DNA from: Mangrovibacterium sp041596335
GTDB taxonomy: Bacteria; Bacteroidota; Bacteroidia; Bacteroidales; Prolixibacteraceae
Direction of reading: 5' to 3'
NCBI RefSeq assembly: GCF_041596335.1
Contig: NZ_JBFHIT010000023.1
Span: 1-64,000 of the forward strand
DNA: 64,000 nucleotides
Under the pieces are notes generated by a model. It was not told the DNA's origin. It searched no databases and saw only the letters and a program-made list of their open reading frames with translations. The position numbers and the translations under genes are program-made. This document shows, piece by piece, positions 24,929-33,301 of the stretch; position 1 is the first letter of the stretch, and the number at the start of each line of letters is the position of its first letter.

Positions 24929-27900
24929 TTACTTGAAAAGCTGTTTGGCCAATTCGTTTTTATTGTCTGATTTGATGATAGGTCGTATACGAAAGGAGTA
25001 GGTATACGATTTCTCAGTCAGTCGGTATTCCGGGTGAGTTAAAGCCCCCCAACTGGTGTCGCCGCCAACTCCCATTTGTTTATAATTGAGGTTGATTGAG
25101 GTTAGATCGCGTTCTTTCACGTCGGTTGTGTGCCGGTTTACAGCTTTCACGCCAGCTGCCTGACGGCCGTCGGTACGTTCCGGCGATTCAAAATCTTCCA
25201 TGATGTTATGGTGAGCGCTAATCTCAAACAACGGTTCGCCAACGAACAGCAGGCCGATCCCTTCGGCGTTGGTGATGCTTGCCCAGCGAACATCGGTTTT
25301 ATTGCCGTTTTCCTGTGGGCGAACATAGGCGAAATACTGGTCGGCTACTGAGCCGCTGTAAAGGCCAACAAAGGCCGCTGTTTTGCGATCCTGGTAGCTT
25401 TCGTGTGGCCCGCGACCCAGCCAGCTCATTTGGTCGAACGTACGTGGCATCACCATGTTCATCCCAATCAGCGGAATTTCGGGTAGCTGATCCGCTGTCA
25501 TTTCGAAGGCGTTTCTTACGTTGATATCGCCTGATCCGTAAATTGTATAAACAGTCGTGTAATCCGCGACTTTAGCTGATTGGTCTTCGTTCATCAGGTC
25601 GAAATAGAAGGTAATTACTGCTTTGTTGTTACCTGCTTTTTGCAAACTGCTTTTTACCAGTTTCGCTTCCTGACCGGCTTTGCGCCATACGCGGGCTCGT
25701 TTGTGCAGGTTGTTTCCGTAGTCGTTATCGATCGGTGCCCTCCAAAAGTTTGGAACGAATCCCTCCTGAATTAATTCGGTTTCCGCACTTTTCAGGCTAC
25801 TTAAAAGACCCCGTTGAGTGTCGAAAAAAGCGGTGAAATTTTCACCTTTAATCTCAATGCCTTGCTCGCCTTCACTGATTTCGATGGATGGCAAACTGCT
25901 TAAAACGGTTGGTTTAGTTGCTTTATAATCAGGAAGTACGAACTGTTCTGCAGCCAATTCCGTTCCGGCTTCAACTAAACCTTGAGTGGTTTTTGTTTTT
26001 GCCGAAAAGTTGATGAAATATTCGACACCAGGCTGATGGTTTTCAATCTGGCAATCGATTTGAATCGTGGCTTTGTCGCCCGGTGATAGATTAAAGTCTT
26101 CCAGTTTTCCAGTTTTTACTGCAGCTCCTTCACCGGTAATTGTCCAGCCAAGGTCGAATTCATTCAGATTGGTGAAAGCATATTTATTCTGAATTTCAAA
26201 CTCTCCTTTATTCAGATTGATCGCTTTGAATCCGATATTTTGATAGACTTTTTTCACCTCGAGAAGTTGTGGTTTTACGCCGCGATCCGGGTCAACGAGC
26301 CCGTTGATACAGAAGTTGCCGTCGGAAGGAACCGTATCCGGGCCAAAGTCGCCACCATACGCCCAGTATTTTTCACCGGCCTCGTTGGTGGTTAACAGTC
26401 CCTGGTCAACCCAGTCCCAGATACAACCACCTTGCAGAATGTCGTAGCTTTCAATTAAATCCCAATAGTCCTGCAGGTTTCCGACACTATTTCCCATGGC
26501 ATGCGCATATTCACACTGGATCATCGGTTTTTGAGGATTTCCGTCGGCATACTCCTTCATTCTTTCCATTCGGGCATACATTGGGCAGTTGATGTCGGTG
26601 TTGTCGCCGCCATGGGCTTGTTCGTACTGAACAGGCCGGCTTTGGTCGGCTGTTTTCAGGAAGTTGTAGGTTGCATTGAAATTGATCCCGTTTCCGGCTT
26701 CGTTACCCAGCGACCAGATAATGACTGACGGTTGGTTTTTGTCGCGCTCGAACATGTTTTGAGTGCGATACAGGTGTGCCGGCCCCCAGATGCTGTCTTT
26801 GGCCAACGATTCCGGTCCGTAGCCCATTCCGTGCGATTCAATGTTCGCTTCATCAATCAGGTAGAGCCCGTATTTGTTGCAGAGTTTGTACCATGCTTCG
26901 GGTTCCGGGTAGTGCGATGTGCGTACTGTGTTGATGTTGTGTGTTTTCATGAGCTGAATGTCTTTCAGCATAGTCTCTTCATCCTGCACCTGACCGGTGA
27001 TGTGGTTGTGTTCGTGCAGGTTTACTCCTTTTACATAAATGGCTTTGCCGTTCACCATCAGTTGTTTGTTCTTAATTTCGATGGTACGGAAACCTACATC
27101 CTGTTTCAGGGCTTCAATGGTTGAACCATCCTCTTTTTGCAGACTGATTAGCAGCGAGTAAAGATTTGGATGTTCAGCGCTCCAGTGGTTTATGTTTTCG
27201 AGTGTTTCGCTCAGACTGATTATCGCTTTGCCTTCGGCGAAGGTGATGGGAGCTTCCATTGTTTTCAGTATTTGATCACCATCCAGCAAATCGGCTTTCA
27301 ATTTTAAACCTGAAACGGAGGGATCCAGATTGAGCACTTCTGCGCTGACGGTTAGCAACCCATTCCGGTAGTTTTCGTCCAAGGGTGAGCTAACCCGGAA
27401 GTCGCGGATGTATTGCTTTTGACGAGCTATGAGATAAATGTCGCGCGTGATCCCGCTTAAGCGCCAGAAGTCCTGATCTTCGAGGTAGCTTGCATCGCAC
27501 CACCGGTGTATTTCCACCGCTAATCGGTTGCGACCGCTTTTCAAATAAGGTGTAAGGTTGAATTCGGCCGGAGTTTTGCTGTCTTCGCTGTAGCCAACAA
27601 ACTGCTCATTCACCCAAACCTGTACGTTTGAGCTTGCCGCGCCAATGTGCAGGAATACTTCTTTTGACTTCCAGTCGGAAGAAATCTCAAAGTCGCGTTT
27701 GTAAGATCCCACCGGATTGAAATCTTCCGGTATAAAAGGCGGATTGACCTTGAAGGGATACTTTACGTTGGTATAAATCGGATAGTCGAAGCCTTGTCGT
27801 TGCCAGTTTGAAGGCACTTCAATTTCGCTCCAATCGCTGATGTTGTAATCATTCTTGAAGAACCAGTAGGGACGTTCGCTCAGGTTTTGAGCAAGATGAA

Positions 27901-28150
27901 ATTTCCAGATTCCGTTTAATGACTCGATGAACGGGGATGACCAGATGTCATCGATTTTAGCCTGTTCTTCGGATGCATACGGAATAAACGAAGCCCGCGG
28001 AGCTTCTTTGTTGATTTGTACAATGGTTGGATCGACCCAAGGTTTTGGACTTGCTTCCTCGAAAGGAACATTTTCGTACTTGCTTGTGCAGCTCGACGCG
28101 ATAGACAGAACTATCGAAATTAGAAATAAGAATACGAATGACTGTTTCAT
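24929..28150 (-). CDS. glycoside hydrolase family 2 beta-galactosidase, lipoprotein
   Basis: A 1073-residue enzyme of the long LacZ type. The N-terminus MKQSFVFLFLISIVLSIASSC is a lipoprotein signal with the lipidated Cys, so it acts in the periplasm or on the outer membrane. GH2 domains follow in order: sugar-binding (VPSNWQRQGFDYPIYTNVKY, HRWCDASYLEDQDFWRLSGI), Ig-like and TIM barrel (NINTVRTSHYPEPE). The acid/base is Glu484 in IWSLGNEAGNG and the nucleophile is Glu547 in IQCEYAHAMGNSVGN. The C-terminal small domains are complete (ISAHHNIMEDF). It cleaves terminal beta-galactosides; the natural glycan is unknown. No SusCD pair adjoins, so it does not look like part of a polysaccharide locus. 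The TonB receptor gene is divergent. Confidence 0.93.
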   Translation of the reverse strand: MKQSFVFLFLISIVLSIASSCTSKYENVPFEEASPKPWVDPTIVQINKEAPRASFIPYASEEQAKIDDIWSSPFIESLNGIWKFHLAQNLSERPYWFFKNDYNISDWSEIEVPSNWQRQGFDYPIYTNVKYPFKVNPPFIPEDFNPVGSYKRDFEISSDWKSKEVFLHIGAASSNVQVWVNEQFVGYSEDSKTPAEFNLTPYLKSGRNRLAVEIHRWCDASYLEDQDFWRLSGITRDIYLIARQKQYIRDFRVSSPLDENYRNGLLTVSAEVLNLDPSVSGLKLKADLLDGDQILKTMEAPITFAEGKAIISLSETLENINHWSAEHPNLYSLLISLQKEDGSTIEALKQDVGFRTIEIKNKQLMVNGKAIYVKGVNLHEHNHITGQVQDEETMLKDIQLMKTHNINTVRTSHYPEPEAWYKLCNKYGLYLIDEANIESHGMGYGPESLAKDSIWGPAHLYRTQNMFERDKNQPSVIIWSLGNEAGNGINFNATYNFLKTADQSRPVQYEQAHGGDNTDINCPMYARMERMKEYADGNPQKPMIQCEYAHAMGNSVGNLQDYWDLIESYDILQGGCIWDWVDQGLLTTNEAGEKYWAYGGDFGPDTVPSDGNFCINGLVDPDRGVKPQLLEVKKVYQNIGFKAINLNKGEFEIQNKYAFTNLNEFDLGWTITGEGAAVKTGKLEDFNLSPGDKATIQIDCQIENHQPGVEYFINFSAKTKTTQGLVEAGTELAAEQFVLPDYKATKPTVLSSLPSIEISEGEQGIEIKGENFTAFFDTQRGLLSSLKSAETELIQEGFVPNFWRAPIDNDYGNNLHKRARVWRKAGQEAKLVKSSLQKAGNNKAVITFYFDLMNEDQSAKVADYTTVYTIYGSGDINVRNAFEMTADQLPEIPLIGMNMVMPRTFDQMSWLGRGPHESYQDRKTAAFVGLYSGSVADQYFAYVRPQENGNKTDVRWASITNAEGIGLLFVGEPLFEISAHHNIMEDFESPERTDGRQAAGVKAVNRHTTDVKERDLTSINLNYKQMGVGGDTSWGALTHPEYRLTEKSYTYSFRIRPIIKSDNKNELAKQLFK

Positions 28151-28602
28151 AGTTTATTAAGTAGTTTAATCACCTCAACTGGTTGGTACAGGTGGGTATG
28201 TAAAAAACGGCAAAAAACTTATGAAATGCAAATGGATTTTGACGTGTACAAACGGTAAATTTCCAGTCATTTATTCGTAATTTTAGATGCTTCTTGCCTG
28301 TTTTATTTGAATTTTTATCAATGTGCATTTTGTTTCATATTGTTGGTTTTAATTATTGTAGTCGATAAAATCATCGTATTTCAACGATGTAGATTCAAAA
28401 TATGTTTCGAGTTGGATTCGGATCGTCACGAGTATTTGTCAGAACGACAGGCGGTTATGTTGGTTTTTTGGTTTGGTTTTTCGTGTTGTCGTGTAAGATG
28501 TTGTTTTGTTTCCATTTTTTAACAAAAACATTATGTGGATTTAATCTAATCCAGATATTTAATCTTTTTTTTTGTTCGATAACATTAATCCATTTTTATG
28601 CT
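28151..28602. other. 452-bp divergent spacer between beta-galactosidase and TonB receptor
   Basis: AT-rich and rich in T-tracts. It must hold both promoters, but no exact TTG/TAnnTTTG pair was found. The open frame upstream of the receptor ATG (from 28402) encodes no conserved sequence. No repeat was seen. Confidence 0.4.
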
Positions 28603-31600
28603 ATGAAAAATTCAGTTAAAAACTTTGCATTGCTACTGTTGATGCTGGTGAGTTATACGGTAGCAACTGCTCAGGTGACTACTTCCGGTTTGAGTGGTGC
28701 GGTGACAGACGATTCGGGTGAACGTTTGCCGAATGCTACGATTGTTGCCGTGCATGAACCTTCTGGTTCTCGTTATAGTACAATAACAAATACGGATGGC
28801 CTGTATGACCTTCAGGGGATGAGATCAGGTGGACCGTATCGGATTGAAGTTTCTTTTATTGGCTATTCAAAGGGAACTTTTACTGATGTTCGGTTGCGGC
28901 TGGGTGAAACCTATCTGTTGAATGTAAAATTGAGAGAGAGTACCGTTGATATGGCCGAAGTGATTGTTGTTGGAACCAAATCGGCTTTTCAGTCAAACAA
29001 AACCGGTGCCACAACGAATATCTCAAGCGAGCAGATGGCGATTATGCCAACGATCAACCGGAGTATTTCTGATTTGGCCAAGGTTTCTCCATATGCCAAT
29101 GGGATGAGCTTTGCCGGTGGCGACGGTCGTTCTACGAACTTCACTGTTGACGGTGCTAACTTCAACAATAACTTTGGCTTAAGTTCCAGTTTGCCCGGAG
29201 GTGGCAATCCAATTTCAATGGATGCCATTGAAGAGATTCAGGTCGTAATTGCGCCTTTTGACGTGCGTCAAACCAACTTTATTGGTGGCGGTATTAATGC
29301 GATTACAAAATCGGGTACAAACACATTCGAAGGCTCAGCTTATACTTATTATCGGAATCAGGATATGCGTGGTAATAAAATAGGGGATAAGTATTTTGGC
29401 GACCCGGCCGAAGAGTCAAAAACCACCTATGGAGCTTCGTTGGGAGGCCCAATTATCAAAAATAAATTATTCTTCTTTGCTAACATTGAAAAAGAGAAAA
29501 GCCCGGAACAAGCCGTAACTTGGCGAGCCTCCACAGATGGAGTCACTGATGGACAAACAATTTCACGCGTAACAGAGGCAGATTTGACCACCGTGTCAGA
29601 TTTTCTGAAAAGTAAATACGGCTACGAAACAGGTTCGTTCTCGGATTTTCCCGCTGATCAGGAAAACATGAAATATTTGGTTCGTTTGGACTGGAACATT
29701 AACGACGCCCATAAACTAAATGTTCGGTACAACTATACCAAGAATACAGCCTGGAACGCTCCAAACGGGAACTCAACAGATGGAGCATATCGCGACCGGA
29801 ATAAAGACCGGGTATCACAGTACTCCATGTCATACGCGAACTCGATGTACTCAATGGACAACCTGGTGAAATCAGGAACGATTGAATTGAACAGTCGGAT
29901 CAACGAGAAAATGTCGAATCAGGTTATTGCCACTTATTCCGACATACAGGATATTCGCGGAACAAACTCTTCTGTGTTTCCTTTCATCGATATTATGAGT
30001 GGTGACATTGCGACAGGGGCTGAAGCATTGGATCCATATATCTCGGCAGGGTACGAGTTGTTTACTTATAATAATGGTGTAAAGAATAAGATCTATACCA
30101 TTACTGACAACTTTACGTACTATTTAGATAAGCATAAATTAACAGCGGGAATTAGCTACGAGCATCAGTCGGCGAGTAATTCCTACATGCGCAGTGGTAC
30201 CGGTTATTACCGTTATGCCAGTTTAAGTGACTTCTTAACCGGCGCTGCTCCGGTAGATTTCGCATTGACTTACGGTGCCAATGGTGTTAAGAACCCGGTC
30301 AATGAGGTTGTATTCCAACAATTGGGAGCCTATATTCAGGATGATTGGTCTGTTAACAGCAATTTGAAATTGACTGTTGGCTTGCGTGCTGACAATGTTA
30401 CGTTCCTGAACGACATTATGCGCAACCAGGCCATTTATGATCTTGATTTTGGGGGGCGTAAAATTGATACCGGTGCCTGGCCGGATTCTAAGATTAATCT
30501 TTCACCACGTATTGGAGTGAATTGGGATGTGAATGGAGATAAATCAGTTGTTGTTCGTGGTGGTACTGGCTTGTTTACCGGTCGTTTGCCGTTGGTATTC
30601 TTTACCAACATGCCTTCAAACGCCGGAATGAATCAATTGCTTATGAAAGTGCAAACCCGATTCAACTCAGACGGAACGGTGGCAAGCCGTGATGCTCGGT
30701 TGGATCTGTTGGAAGGAGGCTTGATCACCGACGTGGATGAAATGATTTCAACTTTAGGGTTCCAAACAGAGGTAACACCTGAGGATGGAAGTATTGCCAG
30801 TTCAGTAGCCGGTGTCGATCCCGACTTTAAAATGCCACAGGTGTGGAAAACAGGTTTGGCTGTCGATTACCAGGTTCCGGTCGACTTCCCATTGGCCATT
30901 ACTGCAGAAGGTATCTATACCAAAAACGTGAATGCTGTAATGCAGGAAAACTACCTCGTGATGAATCCAACCAGCAGTTGGGATACTTTCGCCGGGCCGG
31001 ATAATCGTTACATCTATTCAGATTACCTCTATTCACCCTCGGCTGAAGGCGTGCGCGATGCCTGTGTATTAACCAATACAAGTAAAGGTTATGGTTATAC
31101 CTTGAACCTGACGGTTAATGCTGAGCCAATGAAGGATCTGAGAATTATGGCGGCCTATACACATACCGAAATGAAAGAAGTTTCGGGTATGCCCGGAAGT
31201 TACGCCAATTCGGCATGGAGTGGTGTAGCTTCAGTGAACGGACCAAATACGGCAGATGCTCAACGCTCTCAGTATGTTACTCCGGATAAGGTTATTGGTT
31301 CACTTAGCTATCGTTTCGGCTCTAACGAATCTAAAGTAATGCGAGGGACAACAATTAGCCTGTTCTACTCTGGTTACAGCCCTTATGGAAACTCATTCAC
31401 ATACAGCAATGATATGAATGGTGATGGGGTGAATGCTGACTTGATATATATTCCGAAAGCAAAAGGCGATATTCAGTTTGTATCAACTGCTGACGAAGAT
31501 GCATTCTTCGCTTTTATAGAGCAAGATAACTACTTAAGTAAGCACAAAGGAGAGTACGCAGAGGCAAATGCCGCACGTGCGCCTTGGGTTCATAAGTTTG

Positions 31601-31896
31601 ACTTACGTATTTTAGAAGACTTTTCGGTGAAGGTTGGAAACAAAGCCCATACGATTCAATTGAGTGCCGATGTGTTAAATGTTGGCAACTTAATTAACTC
31701 GAAGTGGGGTGTTAACGATAACATGGCAGCAAGTAATTATGGCTCAGTTTTGAAGTACGAGGGTAGGGATGCGAGTAGTGTTCCTTCGTTCTCGGTGGTT
31801 AAAGTTGGTGGCGAGTACCCTACAAAAACGTACTCGACTTACGAAAACTACAGTCAATGCTGGCAGCTACAAGTTGGTGTGCGCTATATGTTCTAA
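28603..31896 (+). CDS. TonB-dependent receptor with carboxypeptidase-like N-terminal domain (Oar-like)
   Basis: A 1097-residue outer-membrane beta-barrel transporter. Residues 1-23 are a signal peptide (MKNSVKNFALLLLMLVSYTV). Next comes a carboxypeptidase-regulatory-like domain (GLSGAVTDDSGERLPNATIV, TNTDGLYDLQGMRSGGPY), then the plug (RSISDLAKVSPYANGMSF, STNFTVDGANFNNNFG, SMDAIEEIQVVIAPFDVRQT). A long barrel follows (GGINAITKSGTNTFEGSAYT) and ends in an aromatic residue (VGVRYMF). This is the Oar/TonB-plug class that is not SusC: no SusD partner follows. The ligand is unknown. The ATG at 28603 is chosen because it starts the signal peptide. A terminator follows. Confidence 0.93.
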   Translation: MKNSVKNFALLLLMLVSYTVATAQVTTSGLSGAVTDDSGERLPNATIVAVHEPSGSRYSTITNTDGLYDLQGMRSGGPYRIEVSFIGYSKGTFTDVRLRLGETYLLNVKLRESTVDMAEVIVVGTKSAFQSNKTGATTNISSEQMAIMPTINRSISDLAKVSPYANGMSFAGGDGRSTNFTVDGANFNNNFGLSSSLPGGGNPISMDAIEEIQVVIAPFDVRQTNFIGGGINAITKSGTNTFEGSAYTYYRNQDMRGNKIGDKYFGDPAEESKTTYGASLGGPIIKNKLFFFANIEKEKSPEQAVTWRASTDGVTDGQTISRVTEADLTTVSDFLKSKYGYETGSFSDFPADQENMKYLVRLDWNINDAHKLNVRYNYTKNTAWNAPNGNSTDGAYRDRNKDRVSQYSMSYANSMYSMDNLVKSGTIELNSRINEKMSNQVIATYSDIQDIRGTNSSVFPFIDIMSGDIATGAEALDPYISAGYELFTYNNGVKNKIYTITDNFTYYLDKHKLTAGISYEHQSASNSYMRSGTGYYRYASLSDFLTGAAPVDFALTYGANGVKNPVNEVVFQQLGAYIQDDWSVNSNLKLTVGLRADNVTFLNDIMRNQAIYDLDFGGRKIDTGAWPDSKINLSPRIGVNWDVNGDKSVVVRGGTGLFTGRLPLVFFTNMPSNAGMNQLLMKVQTRFNSDGTVASRDARLDLLEGGLITDVDEMISTLGFQTEVTPEDGSIASSVAGVDPDFKMPQVWKTGLAVDYQVPVDFPLAITAEGIYTKNVNAVMQENYLVMNPTSSWDTFAGPDNRYIYSDYLYSPSAEGVRDACVLTNTSKGYGYTLNLTVNAEPMKDLRIMAAYTHTEMKEVSGMPGSYANSAWSGVASVNGPNTADAQRSQYVTPDKVIGSLSYRFGSNESKVMRGTTISLFYSGYSPYGNSFTYSNDMNGDGVNADLIYIPKAKGDIQFVSTADEDAFFAFIEQDNYLSKHKGEYAEANAARAPWVHKFDLRILEDFSVKVGNKAHTIQLSADVLNVGNLINSKWGVNDNMAASNYGSVLKYEGRDASSVPSFSVVKVGGEYPTKTYSTYENYSQCWQLQVGVRYMF

Positions 31897-31920
31897 TCGG
31901 TTAATAAACGACAATATTGA

Positions 31921-31948
31921 AAAGGCTTCCTTCGGGGAGCCTTTTTTT
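31921..31948 (+). terminator. intrinsic terminator after the TonB receptor
   Basis: AAAGGCTTCC-TTCG-GGGAGCCTTT followed by T-run: a UUCG-capped stem 25 nt after the stop codon. Confidence 0.9.
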
Positions 31949-32054
31949 GTTGATTAAATTTGCCGATTCAGTCTCTATATACCGATGTTTTCATGCAATT
32001 CACCGATTTTTAAAAATTCAACAATTAATGAGAAAACGATCTAATAGTCAGTAG

Positions 32055-32118
32055 TGCAATGTGTTAGGTGTATTGCATTCTGCATAGCTAAAAATAAATA
32101 CACTACTATGTATTGCAT
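32055..32118. promoter_or_regulatory. cluster of repeats, candidate PadR operator
   Basis: The decamer TGTATTGCAT occurs at 32069-32078 and 32109-32118, exactly 40 bp apart. Inverted pairs TGCAAT-N11-ATTGCA (32055-32077) and AATACA-N6-TGTATT (32097-32114) surround it. The second copy overlaps the -33 element of the promoter for the WM-repeat/PadR operon, so a bound regulator would block it. That PadR is the ligand is inference. Confidence 0.5.
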
Positions 32119-32144
32119 GGTAATATATAATGGTTGTATATTTG
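32113..32144 (+). promoter_or_regulatory. promoter of the WM-repeat/PadR/PspC operon
   Basis: TTG at 32113-32115 and TATATTTG at 32137-32144 are separated by 21 nt. Transcription from about 32151 gives a leader of about 174 nt that is A-rich and almost unable to fold. It ends in a true AGGAGG ribosome site (32312-32317) seven bases before the ATG, which is unusual for this phylum. Together these account for the 31949-32324 spacer. Confidence 0.6.
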
Positions 32145-32324
32145 TAATACCAAATACGAGGTAACAAATAGAAATAGTTTAAAAAAAGTTCTATATCATA
32201 TGTAACGAAACAGAAGAACAGTCGTCATAAAAACAGAAACAGAAAACAAACAGGGTCTCAAAGCAAAACAAAAAAGAACAATTAAACATCGAGAAAACAA
32301 ACGAAAACAGTAGGAGGCAAGATC

Positions 32325-32867
32325 ATGAAAACCAGAAACAACACAACAGGAAACAACAAACAATTATCAGGAGTATTGTTACGTGCAGCTGCTATTTTAG
32401 TCAGCGTTGTTCTGATAAGTTTTACAGTAAGCGCACAAAATCTTTGGGCGGAATTATTGAACTACCACAGCCTTGAAAAAGTGGCTTCCATCTTAGTTGA
32501 TGCTTCTACCGAAGAAACAGCAACCGAACTTCCCTCAAAATCAGCTACCATCGCTTTCAATATAAATGAGGAAAACGAGTTGCCGCTGGAGGTTGAAAGT
32601 TGGATGAGCAATGATAATTACTTTGGAGCGTCCAATGTTTTTAACCAGGTATCGACGGACAAATCGTTGGAGGTTGAAGGCTGGATGTCAAGTGACTACT
32701 ACTTCGGAGCATCTAATATTTTTAATGAGGAGGCACAAGACGAAACATTGGAAATTGAAAGCTGGATGACTGAAGCAGGCTATTTTACAAACCGCTACGT
32801 TGCCGAACCCGAAGCAGAATTACAGGTAGAAGCTTGGATGTGTAATGCGCAGTATTTCATTAATTGA
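32325..32867 (+). CDS. secreted protein with four LEVExWM repeats
   Basis: A 180-residue protein with an N-terminal membrane/signal segment at about residues 18-37 (RAAAILVSVVLISFTVSAQ). It has four repeats: LEVESWM at 88-94, LEVEGWM at 115-121, LEIESWM at 142-148 and LQVEAWM at 166-172, each followed by a polar linker and an aromatic pair (YF). The spacing is 27, 27 and 24 residues, and the first two units also share YFGASN-(V/I)-FN. The mature protein is strongly acidic. I have seen similar ELExWM repeats in small Bacteroidota proteins but know no function. It opens the operon, with PadR 60 nt downstream, so it may be sensed by or act on the PspC membrane proteins. Confidence 0.8.
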   Translation: MKTRNNTTGNNKQLSGVLLRAAAILVSVVLISFTVSAQNLWAELLNYHSLEKVASILVDASTEETATELPSKSATIAFNINEENELPLEVESWMSNDNYFGASNVFNQVSTDKSLEVEGWMSSDYYFGASNIFNEEAQDETLEIESWMTEAGYFTNRYVAEPEAELQVEAWMCNAQYFIN

Positions 32868-32927
32868 ATGCTGGCATAGGGTGGCAATGAAAGAGAATAA
32901 TGAACTGACGAAGAAAGGGAAATAACA

Positions 32928-33263
32928 ATGAAAATAGAGAATACAAAAGCGCAAATGCGTAAAGGGGTTTTGGAGTACTGCATCTTACTGGTGCTGGAGG
33001 GCAAACCCCTCTATGCCAGCGATATCATCGATGAGCTGAAAAACTCAAAAATGATTGTGGTTGAAGGAACACTTTATCCCTTGTTGACCAGGCTAAAAAA
33101 CGATGGTTTGCTTGCCTACAACTGGGAAGAATCAACACAGGGGCCGCCGCGTAAATATTATGAACTAACCGATGATGGTAGACAGTTCCTCGAAGGTTTG
33201 GGTGAATCGTGGAGTGAATTAGTTGACGCTGTCGAAACAATCAAATCGCGAAAAGCAGTCTGA
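32928..33263 (+). CDS. PadR-family transcriptional regulator
   Basis: A 111-residue winged-helix repressor. It has the PadR pattern: NTKAQMRKGVLEYCILLVLE, GKPLYASDIIDELKNSKMIV, VEGTLYPLLTRLKNDGLLAY and the wing STQGPPRKYYELTDDGRQFL. Family members bind inverted repeats in their own promoters and are released by small molecules or stress signals. It is the second gene of an operon with two PspC proteins, and the repeat cluster at 32055-32118 is a good candidate site for autoregulation. The C-terminal dimer helix is short, as in the PadR-s2 subclass. Confidence 0.93.
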   Translation: MKIENTKAQMRKGVLEYCILLVLEGKPLYASDIIDELKNSKMIVVEGTLYPLLTRLKNDGLLAYNWEESTQGPPRKYYELTDDGRQFLEGLGESWSELVDAVETIKSRKAV

Positions 33264-33301
33264 AAATTGAACCAAAACTGAAAACACAAAATACGAAGAC
33301 A

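Noticed and set aside
24929..28150. Possible polysaccharide utilisation locus around the beta-galactosidase and TonB receptor
   Set aside because: No SusD partner, no other glycan enzymes and no sensor regulator. The receptor is divergent and of the Oar type.
28402..28602. N-terminal extension of the TonB receptor frame
   Set aside because: The extension is hydrophobic and T-rich with no conserved residues; the signal peptide begins at 28603.
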